Shown here: positions 4,939 through 5,069 of the stretch, piece by piece
Layout: every line of letters begins with the position of its first letter
Numbering within the stretch: the first letter of the stretch is position 1
Translations under genes and position numbers: made by a program
The notes under the pieces: model-generated
What the model was told of the DNA's origin: nothing
What the model saw: the letters and a program-made list of their open reading frames with translations, nothing else
The model's database searches: none
Source of the DNA: Thiotrichaceae bacterium
GTDB lineage: Bacteria > Pseudomonadota > Gammaproteobacteria > Thiotrichales > Thiotrichaceae
Length of the DNA stretch: 5,069 nt
Direction: 5' to 3'
Assembly (NCBI GenBank): GCA_026992705.1
Contig: JALWYT010000226.1
Coordinates: forward strand, 1-5,069

Positions 4939-5069
4939 CTATAAAAATTCACCATCAACATAGAGCCATCTGTTATCTTTTTTTATGAATCTGCTTTTCT
5001 CGCAAAAACTGTTGTCGATATTATCGCAAAATATACTTGCTTTAAGAGACCACTGCACAGTACAAACAC
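4939..5069 (-). CDS. YchJ-like protein, C-terminal 42 residues (cut by window edge)
   Basis: An open frame enters from the right edge (first full codon at 5067) and ends at TAG 4941..4939. Its last 42 residues include CEKSRFIKKDNRWLYVDGEF, which closely resembles the conserved tail of the YchJ family (E. coli YchJ has ERSRFLKENGQWYYIDG in the NTF2-like domain). YchJ-type proteins carry an N-terminal SEC-C zinc motif, which would lie outside the window; their cellular role is not well defined. The protein ends right after the VDG motif, so it lacks the second, C-terminal SEC-C motif of E. coli YchJ. It runs in the same direction as dsrA but 257 bases ahead, with a possible weak terminator between, so it is probably not part of the dsr operon. 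The identification is from a short stretch remembered from the family. Confidence 0.62.
   Translation of the reverse strand, partial: VCTVQWSLKASIFCDNIDNSFCEKSRFIKKDNRWLYVDGEFL

Overview
The window is the front part of an oxidative-type dissimilatory sulfite reductase (dsr) operon, read entirely on the minus strand (right to left). In transcription order it holds: the 3' end of a YchJ-like gene at the right edge, a roughly 260-base regulatory gap, then dsrA, dsrB, dsrE, dsrF, dsrH, dsrC and the first 181 codons of dsrM, which runs off the left edge. No convincing gene lies on the plus strand, and I see no rRNA, tRNA, CRISPR array or mobile element.

The gene set and order (dsrAB-EFH-C-M) match the operon of sulfur-oxidising Gammaproteobacteria such as Allochromatium vinosum. 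DsrEFH marks the oxidative pathway, and no dsrD is present between dsrB and dsrE. The DNA is clearly AT-rich, which would fit a low-GC gammaproteobacterial sulfur oxidiser such as the SUP05/Thioglobus and clam/mussel symbiont group. That placement is inference; the sequence alone does not name the organism.

The genes form one route. DsrE (Cys78) in the DsrEFH hexamer receives sulfane sulfur from cytoplasmic carriers and passes it to the C-terminal Cys109 of DsrC. Persulfurated DsrC is the substrate of the siroheme enzyme DsrAB, which releases sulfite. Electrons and the oxidised DsrC product are handled at the membrane by DsrMKJOP, of which DsrM is the haem b quinone-side subunit. All expected catalytic cysteines are present in DsrB, DsrC, DsrE and DsrH. 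DsrA keeps its siroheme-cluster cysteines but has Ser285 where a ferredoxin-cluster cysteine is expected.

The coding content is a known system. The less explained part is the non-coding DNA. Strong inverted repeats lie in the dsrA leader and in the dsrA/dsrB, dsrB/dsrE and dsrC/dsrM junctions, the last holding two hairpins that share bases. A GC-rich patch with its own inverted repeat sits upstream of dsrA. These look like mRNA processing, stability or attenuation elements and promoter elements that would set different protein levels along one transcript.
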